Translations under genes and position numbers: made by a program | In this document: positions 54,610 to 63,926 of the stretch, in pieces | Layout: every line of letters starts with the position of its first letter | Position numbering within the stretch: position 1 is the first letter of the stretch | NCBI RefSeq assembly: GCF_002355415.1 | Contig: NZ_AP014936.1 | Coordinates: forward strand, 1,674,001-1,738,000 | Direction of reading: 5' to 3' | Origin: Sulfurifustis variabilis | GTDB taxonomy: Bacteria > Pseudomonadota > Gammaproteobacteria > Acidiferrobacterales > Sulfurifustaceae | DNA length: 64,000 nucleotides | The notes under the pieces: generated by a model | The model's database searches: none | Told to the model about the DNA's origin: nothing | The model's input: only the letters and a program-made list of their open reading frames with translations

Positions 54610-55494
54610 GTGCAAACGCTCGAACAGTTCGTCGGCAACACGCCGCTGGTGCGCCTCCAGCGGCTGCCCGGCCGCACGTCGAACGCCGTCCTGGCGAAGC
54701 TCGAAGGCAACAACCCCGCGGGCTCCGTGAAGGATCGTCCGGCGCTCAGCATGATCCGGCATGCGGAGCAGCGGGGCGAGATCCGCCCCGGCGACACGCT
54801 GATCGAAGCGACGAGCGGCAACACCGGCATCGCGCTCGCCATGGTCGCGGCCATGAAGGGCTACCGCATGGTGCTGATCATGCCGGAGCACCTGAGCGTC
54901 GAGCGGCGCGCCGTCATGAAGGCGTTCGGGGCCGAGCTTATCCTGGTGACCCGGAAGGAGGGCATGGAGGGCGCGCGCGATCTCGCCGGGAAGATGGAGC
55001 GCGAGGGAAAGGGAAAGGTGCTCGACCAGTTCGCCAACCCCGACAACCCGCTCGCGCACTACGAGGGGACGGGACCCGAAATCTGGCGGGATACCGAAGG
55101 GCGCGTCACGCATTTCGTGAGCTCGATGGGGACCACCGGTACGATCATGGGCACCGGACGGTTTCTGAAGGAGCAGAACCCGAACATCCAGATCGTCGGC
55201 GTGCAGCCCGGTCCCAATGCGTCGATTCCCGGTATCCGGGCCTGGCCGAAAGAGTACCTGCCCAGGATCTACGACCCGGCACGCGTGGACCGCATCCTGG
55301 AGGTCACGCAGCAGGAGGCGGAGGACATGACGCGCCGGCTGGCGCGGGAGGAGGGCATCTTCTGCGGCGTGTCCTCGGGTGGCGCCGTTTCGGCGGCCTT
55401 GCGGCTCTCGGCGGAAATACAGAACGCGACGATTGTCACGATAATTTGCGACCGCGGCGACCGCTACCTCTCGACCGGCGTTTTTCCCGACTGA
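54610..55494 (+). CDS. cysM: cysteine synthase B
   Basis: CysM makes cysteine from O-acetylserine and sulfide or thiosulfate. The 294-residue PLP protein has LEQFVGNTPLVRLQRL, the PLP lysine in NPAGSVKDRPALSM and EATSGNTGIALAM. It has SMGTTGTIMGTGRF, and its short C-terminal GVSSGGAVSAAL block is CysM-like rather than CysK-like. The start is GTG 31 bases after recJ. Thiosulfate use would fit a sulfur-oxidising lineage, but that is inference. Confidence 0.95.
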   Translation: MQTLEQFVGNTPLVRLQRLPGRTSNAVLAKLEGNNPAGSVKDRPALSMIRHAEQRGEIRPGDTLIEATSGNTGIALAMVAAMKGYRMVLIMPEHLSVERRAVMKAFGAELILVTRKEGMEGARDLAGKMEREGKGKVLDQFANPDNPLAHYEGTGPEIWRDTEGRVTHFVSSMGTTGTIMGTGRFLKEQNPNIQIVGVQPGPNASIPGIRAWPKEYLPRIYDPARVDRILEVTQQEAEDMTRRLAREEGIFCGVSSGGAVSAALRLSAEIQNATIVTIICDRGDRYLSTGVFPD

Positions 55495-55594
55495 ACGAGC
55501 ACGACGTTGCCGACGGAATGCAGGACGGCGCAATGAAAGCGGGGCGCGACTTTCCTTCGTGTGTATCCGCGACCGGCCGCGTCTCGACAATCAC

Positions 55595-56380
55595 ATGAAC
55601 ATTCTCGCATTCGACATCGAAACCATCCCGGACGTGGAAGCGGGCCGGCGCCTGTATGGCCTCGACGATCTGAGCGACGCGGACATGGCGCGGGTGATGG
55701 CCATGAAACGGCGCGAGCAGACCGGCGAGTCCGAGTTCCTGCGCCATCACCTGCATCGCATTGCGGCGATTTCCGCGGTGTTGCGGCGCGGCGACGCCCT
55801 GCGCATCTGGTCGCTCGGCGAGCCGGGCTCCGACGAGCGCGAGCTCATCCAGCGCTTCTTCGACGGCGTGGAGAAGTACAGCCCGACGCTGGTCTCGTGG
55901 AACGGCTGCGGCTTCGACCTGCCGGTCCTGCACTACCGGGCCCTGCGGCACGGCGTGCCGGCGCCGCGCTACTGGGAGACCGGCGCGGAAGACCAGAGCT
56001 TCCGTTTCAACAACTACGTCAATCGCTATCACGAGCGGCACACGGACCTGATGGACGTGCTGTCCGCGTACCAGGCGAGGGCTTCGGCCCCGCTCGACGA
56101 GATCGCGGTGCTGCTCGGCTTTCCCGGAAAAATGGGGCGCAGCGGCGCACACGTCTGGGACCAGTATCAGGCCGGTCAGATCGATGACATCCGCAACTAC
56201 TGCGAGACCGACGCGCTCAACACGTACCTGATCTATCTGCGCTACGAGCTGATGCGCGGCAACCTGGATGCCGCCGGCTACGAACGCGAAATCGAGCTCG
56301 TGCGCGCCACGCTGCGCTCCTGCGACCGACCGCACCTTCATGGGTTCCTGAATGCCTGGGAGGGAGGGCGGGCGGCATGA
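55595..56380 (+). CDS. predicted 3'-5' exonuclease, PolB-like (DNA_pol_B_exo2)
   Basis: The 261-residue protein has the DnaQ-superfamily motifs: ILAFDIETIP (motif I with Asp and Glu), SWNGCGFDLPVLHYRALRHG (motif II) and YCETDALNTYLIYLRYEL (motif III). This is a stand-alone exonuclease of the polymerase B exonuclease type, whose role is unproven. I chose ATG 55595 for the family start MNILAFDIET; a GTG upstream gives 12 extra atypical residues. It overlaps rlmD by four bases. Confidence 0.9.
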   Translation: MNILAFDIETIPDVEAGRRLYGLDDLSDADMARVMAMKRREQTGESEFLRHHLHRIAAISAVLRRGDALRIWSLGEPGSDERELIQRFFDGVEKYSPTLVSWNGCGFDLPVLHYRALRHGVPAPRYWETGAEDQSFRFNNYVNRYHERHTDLMDVLSAYQARASAPLDEIAVLLGFPGKMGRSGAHVWDQYQAGQIDDIRNYCETDALNTYLIYLRYELMRGNLDAAGYEREIELVRATLRSCDRPHLHGFLNAWEGGRAA

Positions 56381-57732
56381 TGCACGCGGCATTCCCGGGT
56401 ACCGAGACGACGGGTCCGGCCCAGGCGCGGCGCGGCGAGGAGGCGGAGGCGCGCATCGAGTCGCTCGACTACGAAGGACGGGGCGTCGCGCGGATCGACG
56501 GCAAGGCGACGTTTATCGACGGCGCGCTTCCGGGCGAGCGCGTGCGATTCCGCTATCACCGCAAGCGTCGCCGCCACGACGAAGGATCGGTCATCGAGGT
56601 GATCGAGCAAAGCCCCGATCGCGTTGCCCCCCCGTGTCGGCATTTCGGCCGCTGCGGCGGTTGCAGCCTGCAACATCTGGCGCCGCCCGCACAGATCGCG
56701 GCCAAACAGCGAGTCCTCGCGGAGAACCTTCGGCGCATCGGGCGGGTCGCACCCGAACGCTGGCTTCCGCCGATTCTCGGACCCGACCGAGGCTACCGAC
56801 GCCGGGCGCGCCTCGGGGTACGGGACGTTCCGAAGAAGGGCGGCGTGCTGGTGGGGTTTCGCGAAAAGCGGCGCTCGTACATCACGCCGCTCGACGACTG
56901 CCTGACGCTCGACCGCCGCGTCGCGGTGCTCCTGCCGGCGCTGCGCGAGCTGGTCGCCGGGCTGTCGCGTCCGGACCGGCTTCCCCAGATCGAGGCCTCG
57001 GCGGGGGACGAGGCGGTCGCGCTGGTCTTCCGCCACCTCGAGCCGCTCACGGAGGCCGACCTCCGGCGCTTGCGCGCTTTCGGAGAGGCGCATGACGTGC
57101 AGGTGCATTTGCAGCCCGACACGCCGGATTCGGTGCGGGCGCTGTGGCCCGATCCCGCGCCCGAGCTGGGCTACGCGCTGCCGGAGTTCGAAGTGCGCCT
57201 GGTCTTCAGGCCCACCGACTTCGTCCAGGTCAATGCCGAGGTGAACCGTCGCCTCGTGCACCAGGCGATGGAGCTGCTCGCGATCGCCCCGGACGACGCC
57301 GTCCTCGATCTCTTTTGCGGCCTGGGAAACTTCACCCTCGCGGCTGGGAGGCAGGCGAAGCGGGTGCTCGGGATCGAGGCGGAGCCGCGGCTCATCGCGC
57401 GGGCACGGGCCAACGCCGAACGAAACGGGCTGACGAACGTCGAGTTTCGGACGGCGGATCTCGCCGGCCTGCTCGACCCGGCGCCCTGGGAAGGTTTTCG
57501 TTTCGAAAGGCTGCTTCTCGATCCGCCCAGGACCGGGGCGATCGAGGCGATCCGTGCACTGCCGGCCGACGGGGCGCGGCGGATCGTCTATGTGAGCTGT
57601 AATCCGGCCACGCTCGCGCGCGACAGCCAGTATCTCGTGGAGGTGCTCGGCTACCGGCTCTCGGCGGCGGGGGTCGCCGACATGTTTCCGCACACCGCTC
57701 ATGTCGAATCCCTCGCCCTGTTCGTCAAGTAA
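56377..57732 (+). CDS. rlmD: 23S rRNA (uracil-1939-C5)-methyltransferase
   Basis: RlmD (RumA) makes m5U1939 in 23S rRNA with a [4Fe-4S] cluster. The 451-residue protein has a TRAM domain (residues 20-80) and cluster cysteines 87, 93, 96 (CRHFGRCGGC) and 175. The AdoMet motif VLDLFCGLGNFTLAAG, LLDPPRTGA and the catalytic Cys in YVSCNPATLARD are present. It starts at the stop of the exonuclease gene and overlaps the next gene by 32 bases. Confidence 0.96.
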   Translation: MMHAAFPGTETTGPAQARRGEEAEARIESLDYEGRGVARIDGKATFIDGALPGERVRFRYHRKRRRHDEGSVIEVIEQSPDRVAPPCRHFGRCGGCSLQHLAPPAQIAAKQRVLAENLRRIGRVAPERWLPPILGPDRGYRRRARLGVRDVPKKGGVLVGFREKRRSYITPLDDCLTLDRRVAVLLPALRELVAGLSRPDRLPQIEASAGDEAVALVFRHLEPLTEADLRRLRAFGEAHDVQVHLQPDTPDSVRALWPDPAPELGYALPEFEVRLVFRPTDFVQVNAEVNRRLVHQAMELLAIAPDDAVLDLFCGLGNFTLAAGRQAKRVLGIEAEPRLIARARANAERNGLTNVEFRTADLAGLLDPAPWEGFRFERLLLDPPRTGAIEAIRALPADGARRIVYVSCNPATLARDSQYLVEVLGYRLSAAGVADMFPHTAHVESLALFVK

Positions 57733-58225
57733 GCCGGTCCCCGATCGGGCGATCGAGGTGGACGTGCCGTCCCAGACGCTGGTGCTGCGCGACCGTGCCG
57801 GCCGCGTGCTTTTCGAGGCCCGGGTCGCCACGGCGCGAAACGGGCCGGGCGAACGCCGGCACAGCGAATGCACGCCCCGCGGGCGGCACATTGTCCGCGC
57901 CAAGATCGGGGCAGGACAGCCGCTGAACGCGGTATTCGTCTCCCGCAGACCCACCGGCGAGATCTACAGCCCCGAGCTGCGCGGTCTCTATCCCAATCGC
58001 GACTGGATTCTGACCCGGATCCTTTGGCTCTCGGGGCTCGAGCCCGGCCGGAACCGGTTGGGCGAAGTCGACACGATGAGACGCTACATCTACATCCACG
58101 GCTGCCCGGACGAGGACCCGATGGGCGTCCCGAGCTCCCGGGGCTGCGTGAAGATGCGAAATACCGAGATCGTGACGCTGTACGACCTCGTCCCGCCCGG
58201 CACGCCCGTCACGATCCGGGGCTGA
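57701..58225 (+). CDS. L,D-transpeptidase (YkuD) domain protein without signal peptide
   Basis: The 174-residue protein has a YkuD domain with the catalytic block [21 protein letters not shown], His133 and Cys149. The N-terminus ([16 protein letters not shown]) is polar and shows no signal peptide or membrane helix, which is unusual for a periplasmic cross-linking enzyme. A later start such as GTG 57758 would not add one. It overlaps rlmD by 32 bases. It may act on cytoplasmic or recycled murein peptides, and its neighbour nagZ is a murein-recycling enzyme. Confidence 0.88.
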   Translation: MSNPSPCSSSKPVPDRAIEVDVPSQTLVLRDRAGRVLFEARVATARNGPGERRHSECTPRGRHIVRAKIGAGQPLNAVFVSRRPTGEIYSPELRGLYPNRDWILTRILWLSGLEPGRNRLGEVDTMRRYIYIHGCPDEDPMGVPSSRGCVKMRNTEIVTLYDLVPPGTPVTIRG

Positions 58226-59244
58226 TGACCCTCGGCCCCGTCATGCTCGACCTCGCCGGACCGGCGCTCACCGCCGAGGAGCGCGAGCGTCTGCGCCATC
58301 CCCTGGCCGGCGGCGTCATCCTGTTCTCCCGCAACTACGAGTCGCCCGAGCAGGTGGCCGCGCTGAGCGCCGAAATCCATGCCCTGCGGGAACCGAGGCT
58401 ATTGATCGCGGTGGACCACGAGGGCGGGCGGGTGCAGCGTTTCCGCGAGGGGTTCACGCGCTTGCCGGCGGCACGGCGCTTCGGCGAGCTCTACGACGCG
58501 AACCCGAAGCGCGCGAAACGCCTGGCGCAGGCCGCGGGGTGGCTCATGGCGGCCGAGCTGCGCGCCGTCGGCGTCGATTTCAGCTTCGCTCCGGTGCTGG
58601 ACCTCGACCGTGGGCTCAGTACCATCATCGGCGATCGGGCGTTCCACTCGATGGCCGACGCGGCCGCGGACCTCGCCAGCTCGTACGTGCTGGGCATGAG
58701 CGAGGCGGGGATGGCGGCGACCGGAAAGCATTTCCCCGGCCACGGCGGTTGCGTCGCCGACTCGCACCTCGAGCTCCCCGTCGACGACCGCGCCTATGCC
58801 GATATCGAGGCGGAAGACCTCATTCCCTTCGAGCGCCTCATCGGGCACGGGCTTGCCGGCATCATGCCGGCGCACGTCCTGTATCCCCGCGTCGACGCGC
58901 AGCCCGCGGGCTTCTCGCGCTTCTGGCTCCGGAAGGTTCTGCGCGGCCGCCTTGGATTCGAGGGCGTCATCTTCAGCGACGACCTGTCGATGGAGGGCGC
59001 AAAGGGCGCCGGCGGCGTGACGGAAAGGGCTCGTCTGGCGCTCGAGGCCGGATGCGACATGGTTCTCGTCTGCAACGATCCGGCGGCCGCCGGCGAGGTT
59101 CTGGAGAAGCTCCGTGCGCCCGACAATCCGGCCTCGCCGCTGCGCCTCGTGCGCATGCACGGCCGGCCCGCGCCGGATCGCGTGCAGCTCGCGACCGCGT
59201 CGGCGTACCGCGATACGGTTCAGATGATGGTCAACCTCGCCTGA
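58225..59244 (+). CDS. nagZ: beta-N-acetylhexosaminidase NagZ
   Basis: NagZ (GH3) removes GlcNAc from anhydromuropeptides in cytoplasmic murein recycling and can control AmpC induction. The 339-residue protein has [17 protein letters not shown], the GH3 dyad segment [19 protein letters not shown] and the nucleophile region [11 protein letters not shown]. The ATG shares one base with the preceding stop (TGATG). Signal sequence absent, as expected. Confidence 0.97.
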   Translation: MTLGPVMLDLAGPALTAEERERLRHPLAGGVILFSRNYESPEQVAALSAEIHALREPRLLIAVDHEGGRVQRFREGFTRLPAARRFGELYDANPKRAKRLAQAAGWLMAAELRAVGVDFSFAPVLDLDRGLSTIIGDRAFHSMADAAADLASSYVLGMSEAGMAATGKHFPGHGGCVADSHLELPVDDRAYADIEAEDLIPFERLIGHGLAGIMPAHVLYPRVDAQPAGFSRFWLRKVLRGRLGFEGVIFSDDLSMEGAKGAGGVTERARLALEAGCDMVLVCNDPAAAGEVLEKLRAPDNPASPLRLVRMHGRPAPDRVQLATASAYRDTVQMMVNLA

Positions 59245-59262
59245 AAAAAATCTCGAAGTTTA

Positions 59263-59290
59263 TTGATTCGCTGCTAAGATGACCGATAAT
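59263..59290 (+). promoter_or_regulatory. candidate promoter of speD
   Basis: TTGATT (59263-59268) and GATAAT (59285-59290) are 16 bases apart in an AT-rich gap. This gives a leader of about 50 bases to the TTG start. The leader holds an alternating GC stretch and a strong AAGGGGGTAAGG ribosome-binding site. Confidence 0.5.
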
Positions 59291-59346
59291 AACGCCTGCG
59301 CGCGGGTCACCACTCCCACACGCCCGCGTAAGGGGGTAAGGCTAAA

Positions 59347-60204
59347 TTGGCAGATCTGCTCCGTCCGCTTAAGAAGCTCAAGCTGGAGAGCTTCAACAAC
59401 CTGACGAAGACGCTCAGCTTCAACATCTACGACATCTGCTATGCCCCGAGCGAAAAGGCGCAGAAGGAGTACATCGCCTACATCGACGAGGCCTACAATG
59501 CCGAGCGCCTCACCGGCATCCTGACCGAAGTGGCCCAGATCATCGGGGCCAACATCCTCAACATCGCGCACCAGGACTACGATCCGCAGGGCGCGAGCGT
59601 CACGATGCTGATCTCCGAGCTGCCCCTGTCCGAGGAGCCGCTCAATCCGGAGGCCCCCGGGCCGCTGCCGGAGGCCCAGGCGCGCCAGGCGGCCGCGCGG
59701 GCGATCCACCCGGAGGCGGTCGTGGCGCACCTCGACAAGAGCCATATCACGGTGCACACCTACCCGGAGATGCACCCGGACAACGGCATCAGCACCTTCC
59801 GGGCGGACATCGACGTCTCGACCTGCGGCAAGATCTCGCCGCTGCGGGCCCTGAACTACCTGATCCACGTGTTCGAGTCGGACATCGTGATCATCGACTA
59901 CCGGGTGCGGGGGTTCACGCGCGACGTGCGCGGGACCAAGCACTACATCGACCACAAGATCAACTCGATCCAGAACTTCGTCGACAAGCCGACGCTCAAC
60001 CGCTACCAGGCGATCGACGTGAACGTCTACCAGGAAAACATCTTCCACACCAAGCTCATGCTGAAGGAATTCAAGCTGGACAATTACCTCTTCGGCGTGC
60101 GCGAGGGCGATCTTCCGGCGTCCGACACGAAGGTCGTGACGCAGCGGTTGAAACACGAGATGTCGGAGATTTACACGGGAACCAACGTCGTCCGGATCAG
60201 CTGA
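59347..60204 (+). CDS. speD: S-adenosylmethionine decarboxylase proenzyme (class 1, E. coli type)
   Basis: SpeD makes the aminopropyl donor for spermidine. The 285-residue proenzyme contains the self-cleavage motif [14 protein letters not shown]; the serine in KSHITVH becomes the pyruvoyl group. [19 protein letters not shown] and [15 protein letters not shown] are family blocks. The start is TTG behind a strong ribosome-binding site. A terminator follows 20 bases after the stop, so it is monocistronic. Confidence 0.95.
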   Translation: MADLLRPLKKLKLESFNNLTKTLSFNIYDICYAPSEKAQKEYIAYIDEAYNAERLTGILTEVAQIIGANILNIAHQDYDPQGASVTMLISELPLSEEPLNPEAPGPLPEAQARQAAARAIHPEAVVAHLDKSHITVHTYPEMHPDNGISTFRADIDVSTCGKISPLRALNYLIHVFESDIVIIDYRVRGFTRDVRGTKHYIDHKINSIQNFVDKPTLNRYQAIDVNVYQENIFHTKLMLKEFKLDNYLFGVREGDLPASDTKVVTQRLKHEMSEIYTGTNVVRIS

Positions 60205-60224
60205 ACCGCCCCGGGTGAAACCCG

Positions 60225-60265
60225 AACGGCCGGCCACCCCTCGGGTCGCCGGCCGTTTGTTTTTT
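60225..60265 (+). terminator. rho-independent terminator of speD
   Basis: AACGGCCGGC (60225-60234) pairs with GCCGGCCGTT (60248-60257) around a 13-base loop, followed by TGTTTTTT. It lies 20 bases after the speD stop. Confidence 0.9.
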
Positions 60266-60352
60266 CCCGGGATGCGGCCGGCGGCAGCAATCGCCCACTT
60301 TTCGCTATAAAATCAGCGGACTTTCAGGCGTTTTCCAGAATCGTTCGAGTTC

Positions 60353-60997
60353 GTGACGAGGCATTCCGTCTTCGATCCCGGCTGCCGGGCCTGTCCGCGA
60401 CTGGCGCGGCATCTCGCCGCCGTGCGCCGTGAGCACCCCGAGTACCACGCGGCGCCGGTCCCGCCGTTCGGCGACCGGAACGCCCGGCTGGTCGTCGTCG
60501 GGCTGGCGCCCGGCATGCACGGGGCGAACCGGACCGGGCGCCCGTTCACGGGGGACCACGCCGGCATTCTGCTCTACGAAACCCTCCACCGCTTCGGCTT
60601 CGCGTCCCGCCCGGAAGCGCTGCATGCCCGCGACGGCCTCAGGCTGCGGAACTGCCGGATCACGAACGCCGTCAAATGCCTGCCGCCGGGGAATAAACCG
60701 CTCCCCGACGAGGTGACCCGCTGCAATGGCTACCTGAAGGCCGAGCTGCTCGCCCTTCGGCCCGGAAGCGTGCTCCTCGCGCTGGGTCTGGTCGCCCACG
60801 CCGCCGTTCTCAAGGCTTACGCCCTGCGGGTCAAGGACTACCGCTTCGCGCACGGCGCGGAGCACCGGCTGCCCGGCGGCATCGCGCTGCTCGATTCGTA
60901 CCATTGCAGCCGGTACAACACGCAAACCGGCCGGCTTACGGCCGCGATGTTCAGGCGCGTCGTCCGGCGCGCCGGCGCCCTGGTGGCCAGGCCATGA
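60353..60997 (+). CDS. uracil-DNA glycosylase, family 5 (UDGb)
   Basis: The 214-residue protein has the family 5 core motif GLAPGMHGANRTGRPFTGDHAG (two blocks either side of residue 60) and a C-terminal SYHCSRYNTQTG. It also has likely [4Fe-4S] cysteines 11, 14, 109 and 124 (CRAC; NAVKCLPP; TRCNGYL). UDGb enzymes remove uracil, hypoxanthine and other deaminated bases. The start is GTG 60353. It overlaps uvrC by four bases, coupling base-excision and nucleotide-excision repair genes. Confidence 0.92.
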   Translation: MTRHSVFDPGCRACPRLARHLAAVRREHPEYHAAPVPPFGDRNARLVVVGLAPGMHGANRTGRPFTGDHAGILLYETLHRFGFASRPEALHARDGLRLRNCRITNAVKCLPPGNKPLPDEVTRCNGYLKAELLALRPGSVLLALGLVAHAAVLKAYALRVKDYRFAHGAEHRLPGGIALLDSYHCSRYNTQTGRLTAAMFRRVVRRAGALVARP

Positions 60998-62940
60998 ACG
61001 CACCCGAGCTCCAGCAGACACTCAAGGACCTCCCGGCCGGACCGGGCGTCTACCGCTTCCTCGGGCCGGACGGGGAGGTGCTGTACGTCGGCAAGGCGCG
61101 CAGCCTGAGGAAACGGGTAGCGAGCTACTTCCGGGCGGCCGGCCAGGGACTGTCGCCCAAGGTCCAGGCGATGGTCGCGCGCACCGAGCGGCTCGAGGTG
61201 ACCGTGACCCACACCGAGACCGAGGCGCTGCTCCTCGAGAACAACCTCATCAAGTCGCTCAAGCCGCGCTACAACGTGGTGCTGCGCGACGACAAGAGCT
61301 ATCCGTACATCTTCGTTTCCGAGGCGCAGGAATGGCCGCGGCTCGCCTTTCACCGGGGCGCGAAGCGGGAGAAGGGGCGTTACTTCGGCCCGTACCCCTC
61401 GGCCGCGGCGGTGCGCGAGAGCCTGAACCTTTTGCAGAAGGTCTTTCCGGTGCGCCAGTGCGAGGATTCCTTTTTCCGCAACCGCTCGCGCCCGTGCCTG
61501 CAGTACCAGATCAAGCGCTGCTCGGCCCCGTGCGTGGGCCTCGTCGAGCGCGAGCATTACCTGCAGGATGTGCGCCACGCGATCCTGTTCCTCGAGGGCA
61601 AGAGCCGGCAGGTCGTCGAGGAGATGATGAAACGCATGGAGAACGCCGCGCGTCGCGAGGACTACGAGACGGCGGCGCTCTACCGCGATCGCATCGCGGC
61701 GCTCAAGCGCGTGCAGGAGCGCCAGTACATCACCGGGCGCGGCGGCGAGGCCGACGTGCTCGCCGTGGCGATGGCCGGGGACGCGGCGTGCATCCAGGTG
61801 AGCTTCGTACGCGGCGGGATGAACCTGGGTTCGAAGAGCTTCTTCCCGAAGCCCGGCCAGGCGGGCGAGGCCGCCGAGGTGCTGGCCGCGTTTCTGCCGC
61901 AGTACTACCTGAATGCGGGCGGCGCGGTGGGCAAGCCCATCCCCGAGCGCATCTATCTGAGCCACGCGATTTCCGACGAGGCGCTCCTCGAAGAGGCGTT
62001 TTCGCAGGCGGCCGGCCGGGCGATCGCGATACACGCGGGGACCGCGCTCCGCGGCGCGCCGCGGCGCTGGGCGAAGATGGCCGAGCTGAACGCGGCCGAA
62101 GAGCTGCGCCGCGCGGCGAACAGCCGCATGCACATGGAGGCGCGCTTCGAGGCCCTCAAGGATGCGCTCGATCTCGAAGAGATTCCCGGGCGGGTGGAGT
62201 GCTTCGATATCAGCCACACGATGGGCGAGGCAGCGGTCGCGTCCTGCGTCGTGTTCGACCGGAACGGCCCGGTGAAGTCCGACTACCGGCGCTTCAATAT
62301 CCGCGACATCGAGCCCGGGGACGATTACGGCGCGATCGCGCAGGCCCTCGAACGTCGTTATCGCAAGGTGAAGGAAGGAGAGGGCGAGCCTGAGATTTCC
62401 CGGCGAACGCCTGGACAAGGAGGCCCAGGCCCGGCTCCGGAGAATCCATCGATGTCACGGCAGGGACGCCAGGTAGCGAAATTACCGGACATGATCCTGA
62501 TCGACGGCGGCAAGGGGCAGGTGAGCGCGGCGCACGCGGTGCTGGACGAACTGCAGATCGACGACCTCGCGCTTGTCGGCGTGGCAAAAGGGCGCGAGCG
62601 CAAGCCCGGGCTGGAGCAGCTTTTCTTGTGGGGTCGGGACGGCCCCACTATACTGCCCGCGGACTCCCCGGCCCTGCATCTCATTCAGCAGATTCGCGAC
62701 GAGGCTCACCGTTTCGCGATCACCGGCCACCGCCAGCGCAGGGCGCGCGCCCGGACGACCTCGCCGCTGGAAAGCATTCCCGGGATCGGCGACAAGCGCC
62801 GGCAGGCGCTGCTCAGGAACCTCGGCGGGATGCGCGAGGTGGCGCGGGCCGGCGTCGAGGATCTCGCCCGGGTGCCGGGCATCAGCCCGGAGCTCGCGCG
62901 CCGGATCTACGACGCCTTCCATGAACAGGAACACCAATAA
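60994..62940 (+). CDS. uvrC: excinuclease ABC subunit C
   Basis: UvrC makes both incisions in nucleotide excision repair. The 648-residue protein has the N-terminal GIY-YIG nuclease (GPGVYRF...VLYVGKA), a UvrB-binding UVR motif, and the RNase H-like endonuclease domain (CFDISHTMGEAAVASCVVF). A C-terminal double helix-hairpin-helix follows. The ATG inside the preceding stop was chosen. An insertion of about 35 residues after KVKEGEGEPEIS is Pro/Gly-rich and may be lineage-specific. pgsA follows with no gap. Confidence 0.97.
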   Translation: MNAPELQQTLKDLPAGPGVYRFLGPDGEVLYVGKARSLRKRVASYFRAAGQGLSPKVQAMVARTERLEVTVTHTETEALLLENNLIKSLKPRYNVVLRDDKSYPYIFVSEAQEWPRLAFHRGAKREKGRYFGPYPSAAAVRESLNLLQKVFPVRQCEDSFFRNRSRPCLQYQIKRCSAPCVGLVEREHYLQDVRHAILFLEGKSRQVVEEMMKRMENAARREDYETAALYRDRIAALKRVQERQYITGRGGEADVLAVAMAGDAACIQVSFVRGGMNLGSKSFFPKPGQAGEAAEVLAAFLPQYYLNAGGAVGKPIPERIYLSHAISDEALLEEAFSQAAGRAIAIHAGTALRGAPRRWAKMAELNAAEELRRAANSRMHMEARFEALKDALDLEEIPGRVECFDISHTMGEAAVASCVVFDRNGPVKSDYRRFNIRDIEPGDDYGAIAQALERRYRKVKEGEGEPEISRRTPGQGGPGPAPENPSMSRQGRQVAKLPDMILIDGGKGQVSAAHAVLDELQIDDLALVGVAKGRERKPGLEQLFLWGRDGPTILPADSPALHLIQQIRDEAHRFAITGHRQRRARARTTSPLESIPGIGDKRRQALLRNLGGMREVARAGVEDLARVPGISPELARRIYDAFHEQEHQ

Positions 62941-63555
62941 ATGATATGGAACGCCCCGAACATCCTCACGGTGCTGAGGCTGGTCCTGATCCCGCTTTTC
63001 ATCGTCGCGTACCACCTACCTTATAAGAATGCGAACATCCTGGCGGCGGTGCTGTTCATCATCGCCGCCATCACCGACTGGCTCGACGGCTACCTCGCCC
63101 GACGTCTCGGCCAGCATTCCCATTTCGGCGCGTTCCTCGACCCCGTCGCCGACAAGCTCATGGTCGCCGCCGCGCTGGTCATGCTCGTCGCCGACCCGGA
63201 GATCTACGGCGCCGTCTACGACGGACGGCTTTTCGCCATCGTCGTGGTCGTGATCGTCGGCCGCGAGATCACGGTTTCCGCGCTGCGCGAATGGATGGCC
63301 GAGTACGGCAAGCGCTCGCGCGTCGCCGTGTCGTTCGTGGGCAAGGTGAAAACGACCGCCCAGATGCTGGCGATCCCGTTTCTCCTCTGGCGGGAGGACC
63401 TCCTGGGACTGCCCGTCCTCCATATCGGGGAGGTGCTGCTTTACGTGGCCGGCGGCCTGACCCTGTGGTCGATGCTCGTGTACCTGCGCATCGCCTGGGC
63501 CGACCTGCTCCATCCGGACCGGGCCGCGGCCGACCGGGCCCAGGGGCGGCCGTAA
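62941..63555 (+). CDS. pgsA: CDP-diacylglycerol--glycerol-3-phosphate 3-phosphatidyltransferase
   Basis: PgsA makes phosphatidylglycerophosphate, the precursor of phosphatidylglycerol and cardiolipin. The 204-residue membrane protein has the CDP-alcohol signature DGYLARRLGQHSHFGAFLD plus the following DPVADK, and several helices. The ATG directly follows the uvrC stop codon. The uvrC-pgsA-tRNA order matches E. coli. Confidence 0.97.
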   Translation: MIWNAPNILTVLRLVLIPLFIVAYHLPYKNANILAAVLFIIAAITDWLDGYLARRLGQHSHFGAFLDPVADKLMVAAALVMLVADPEIYGAVYDGRLFAIVVVVIVGREITVSALREWMAEYGKRSRVAVSFVGKVKTTAQMLAIPFLLWREDLLGLPVLHIGEVLLYVAGGLTLWSMLVYLRIAWADLLHPDRAAADRAQGRP

Positions 63556-63557
63556 AC

Positions 63558-63586
63558 TTGAACCCGCCCGGTGGCCTGCTTACAAT
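63558..63586 (+). promoter_or_regulatory. sigma-70 promoter of the tRNA-Gly/Cys/Leu cluster
   Basis: TTGAAC (63558-63563) and TACAAT (63581-63586) are separated by exactly 17 bases, close to consensus. It begins two bases after the pgsA stop and lies 12 bases before the first tRNA. Confidence 0.75.
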
Positions 63587-63598
63587 GCCGGCCTTACT

Positions 63599-63674
63599 GC
63601 GGGAATAGCTCAGTTGGTAGAGCGCAACCTTGCCAAGGTTGAGGTCGCGAGTTCGAGCCTCGTTTCCCGCTCCA
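63599..63674 (+). tRNA. tRNA-Gly (GCC)
   Basis: Acceptor GCGGGAA pairs with TTCCCGC, discriminator T, encoded CCA. The anticodon loop TTGCCAA gives anticodon GCC. First of three tRNAs after pgsA, matching E. coli glyW. Confidence 0.97.
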
Positions 63675-63716
63675 GTCCCCACGGGGAGGCCGCCGGGCCT
63701 CCCCGTTTTCTTCTCC

Positions 63717-63790
63717 GGCTGGGTGGCAGAGTGGTTATGCAGCGGCCTGCAAAGCCGTGGACGCCGGTTCGATTCCGACCCCAGCCTCCA
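63717..63790 (+). tRNA. tRNA-Cys (GCA)
   Basis: Acceptor GGCTGGG pairs with CCCAGCC, discriminator T (the cysteine-specific base U73), encoded CCA. The anticodon loop CTGCAAA gives GCA. It corresponds to E. coli cysT in the same order. Confidence 0.97.
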
Positions 63791-63839
63791 ATTTTCTGGT
63801 CGTTGCCCTAGCCCCCCTTTACACTTCGCGGAACCCGCC

Positions 63840-63926
63840 GCCCGGGTGGCGGAACAGGTAGACGCAACGGACTTAAAATCCGTTGGAGGCAACTCCGTGC
63901 CGGTTCGAGTCCGGCTCCGGGCACCA
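63840..63926 (+). tRNA. tRNA-Leu (TAA)
   Basis: An 87-base type II tRNA with a long variable arm (GGAGGCAACTCC). Acceptor GCCCGGG pairs with TCCGGGC (one G-T pair), discriminator A, encoded CCA. The anticodon loop CTTAAAA gives TAA. It corresponds to E. coli leuZ. Confidence 0.97.

Noticed and set aside
55553-55580. Peptide MCIRDR before the exonuclease start, resembling a transposase adapter artefact
   Set aside because: The DNA (GTGTGTATCCGCGACC) does not match the adapter beyond a few bases, and the following gene is intact, so it is chance.
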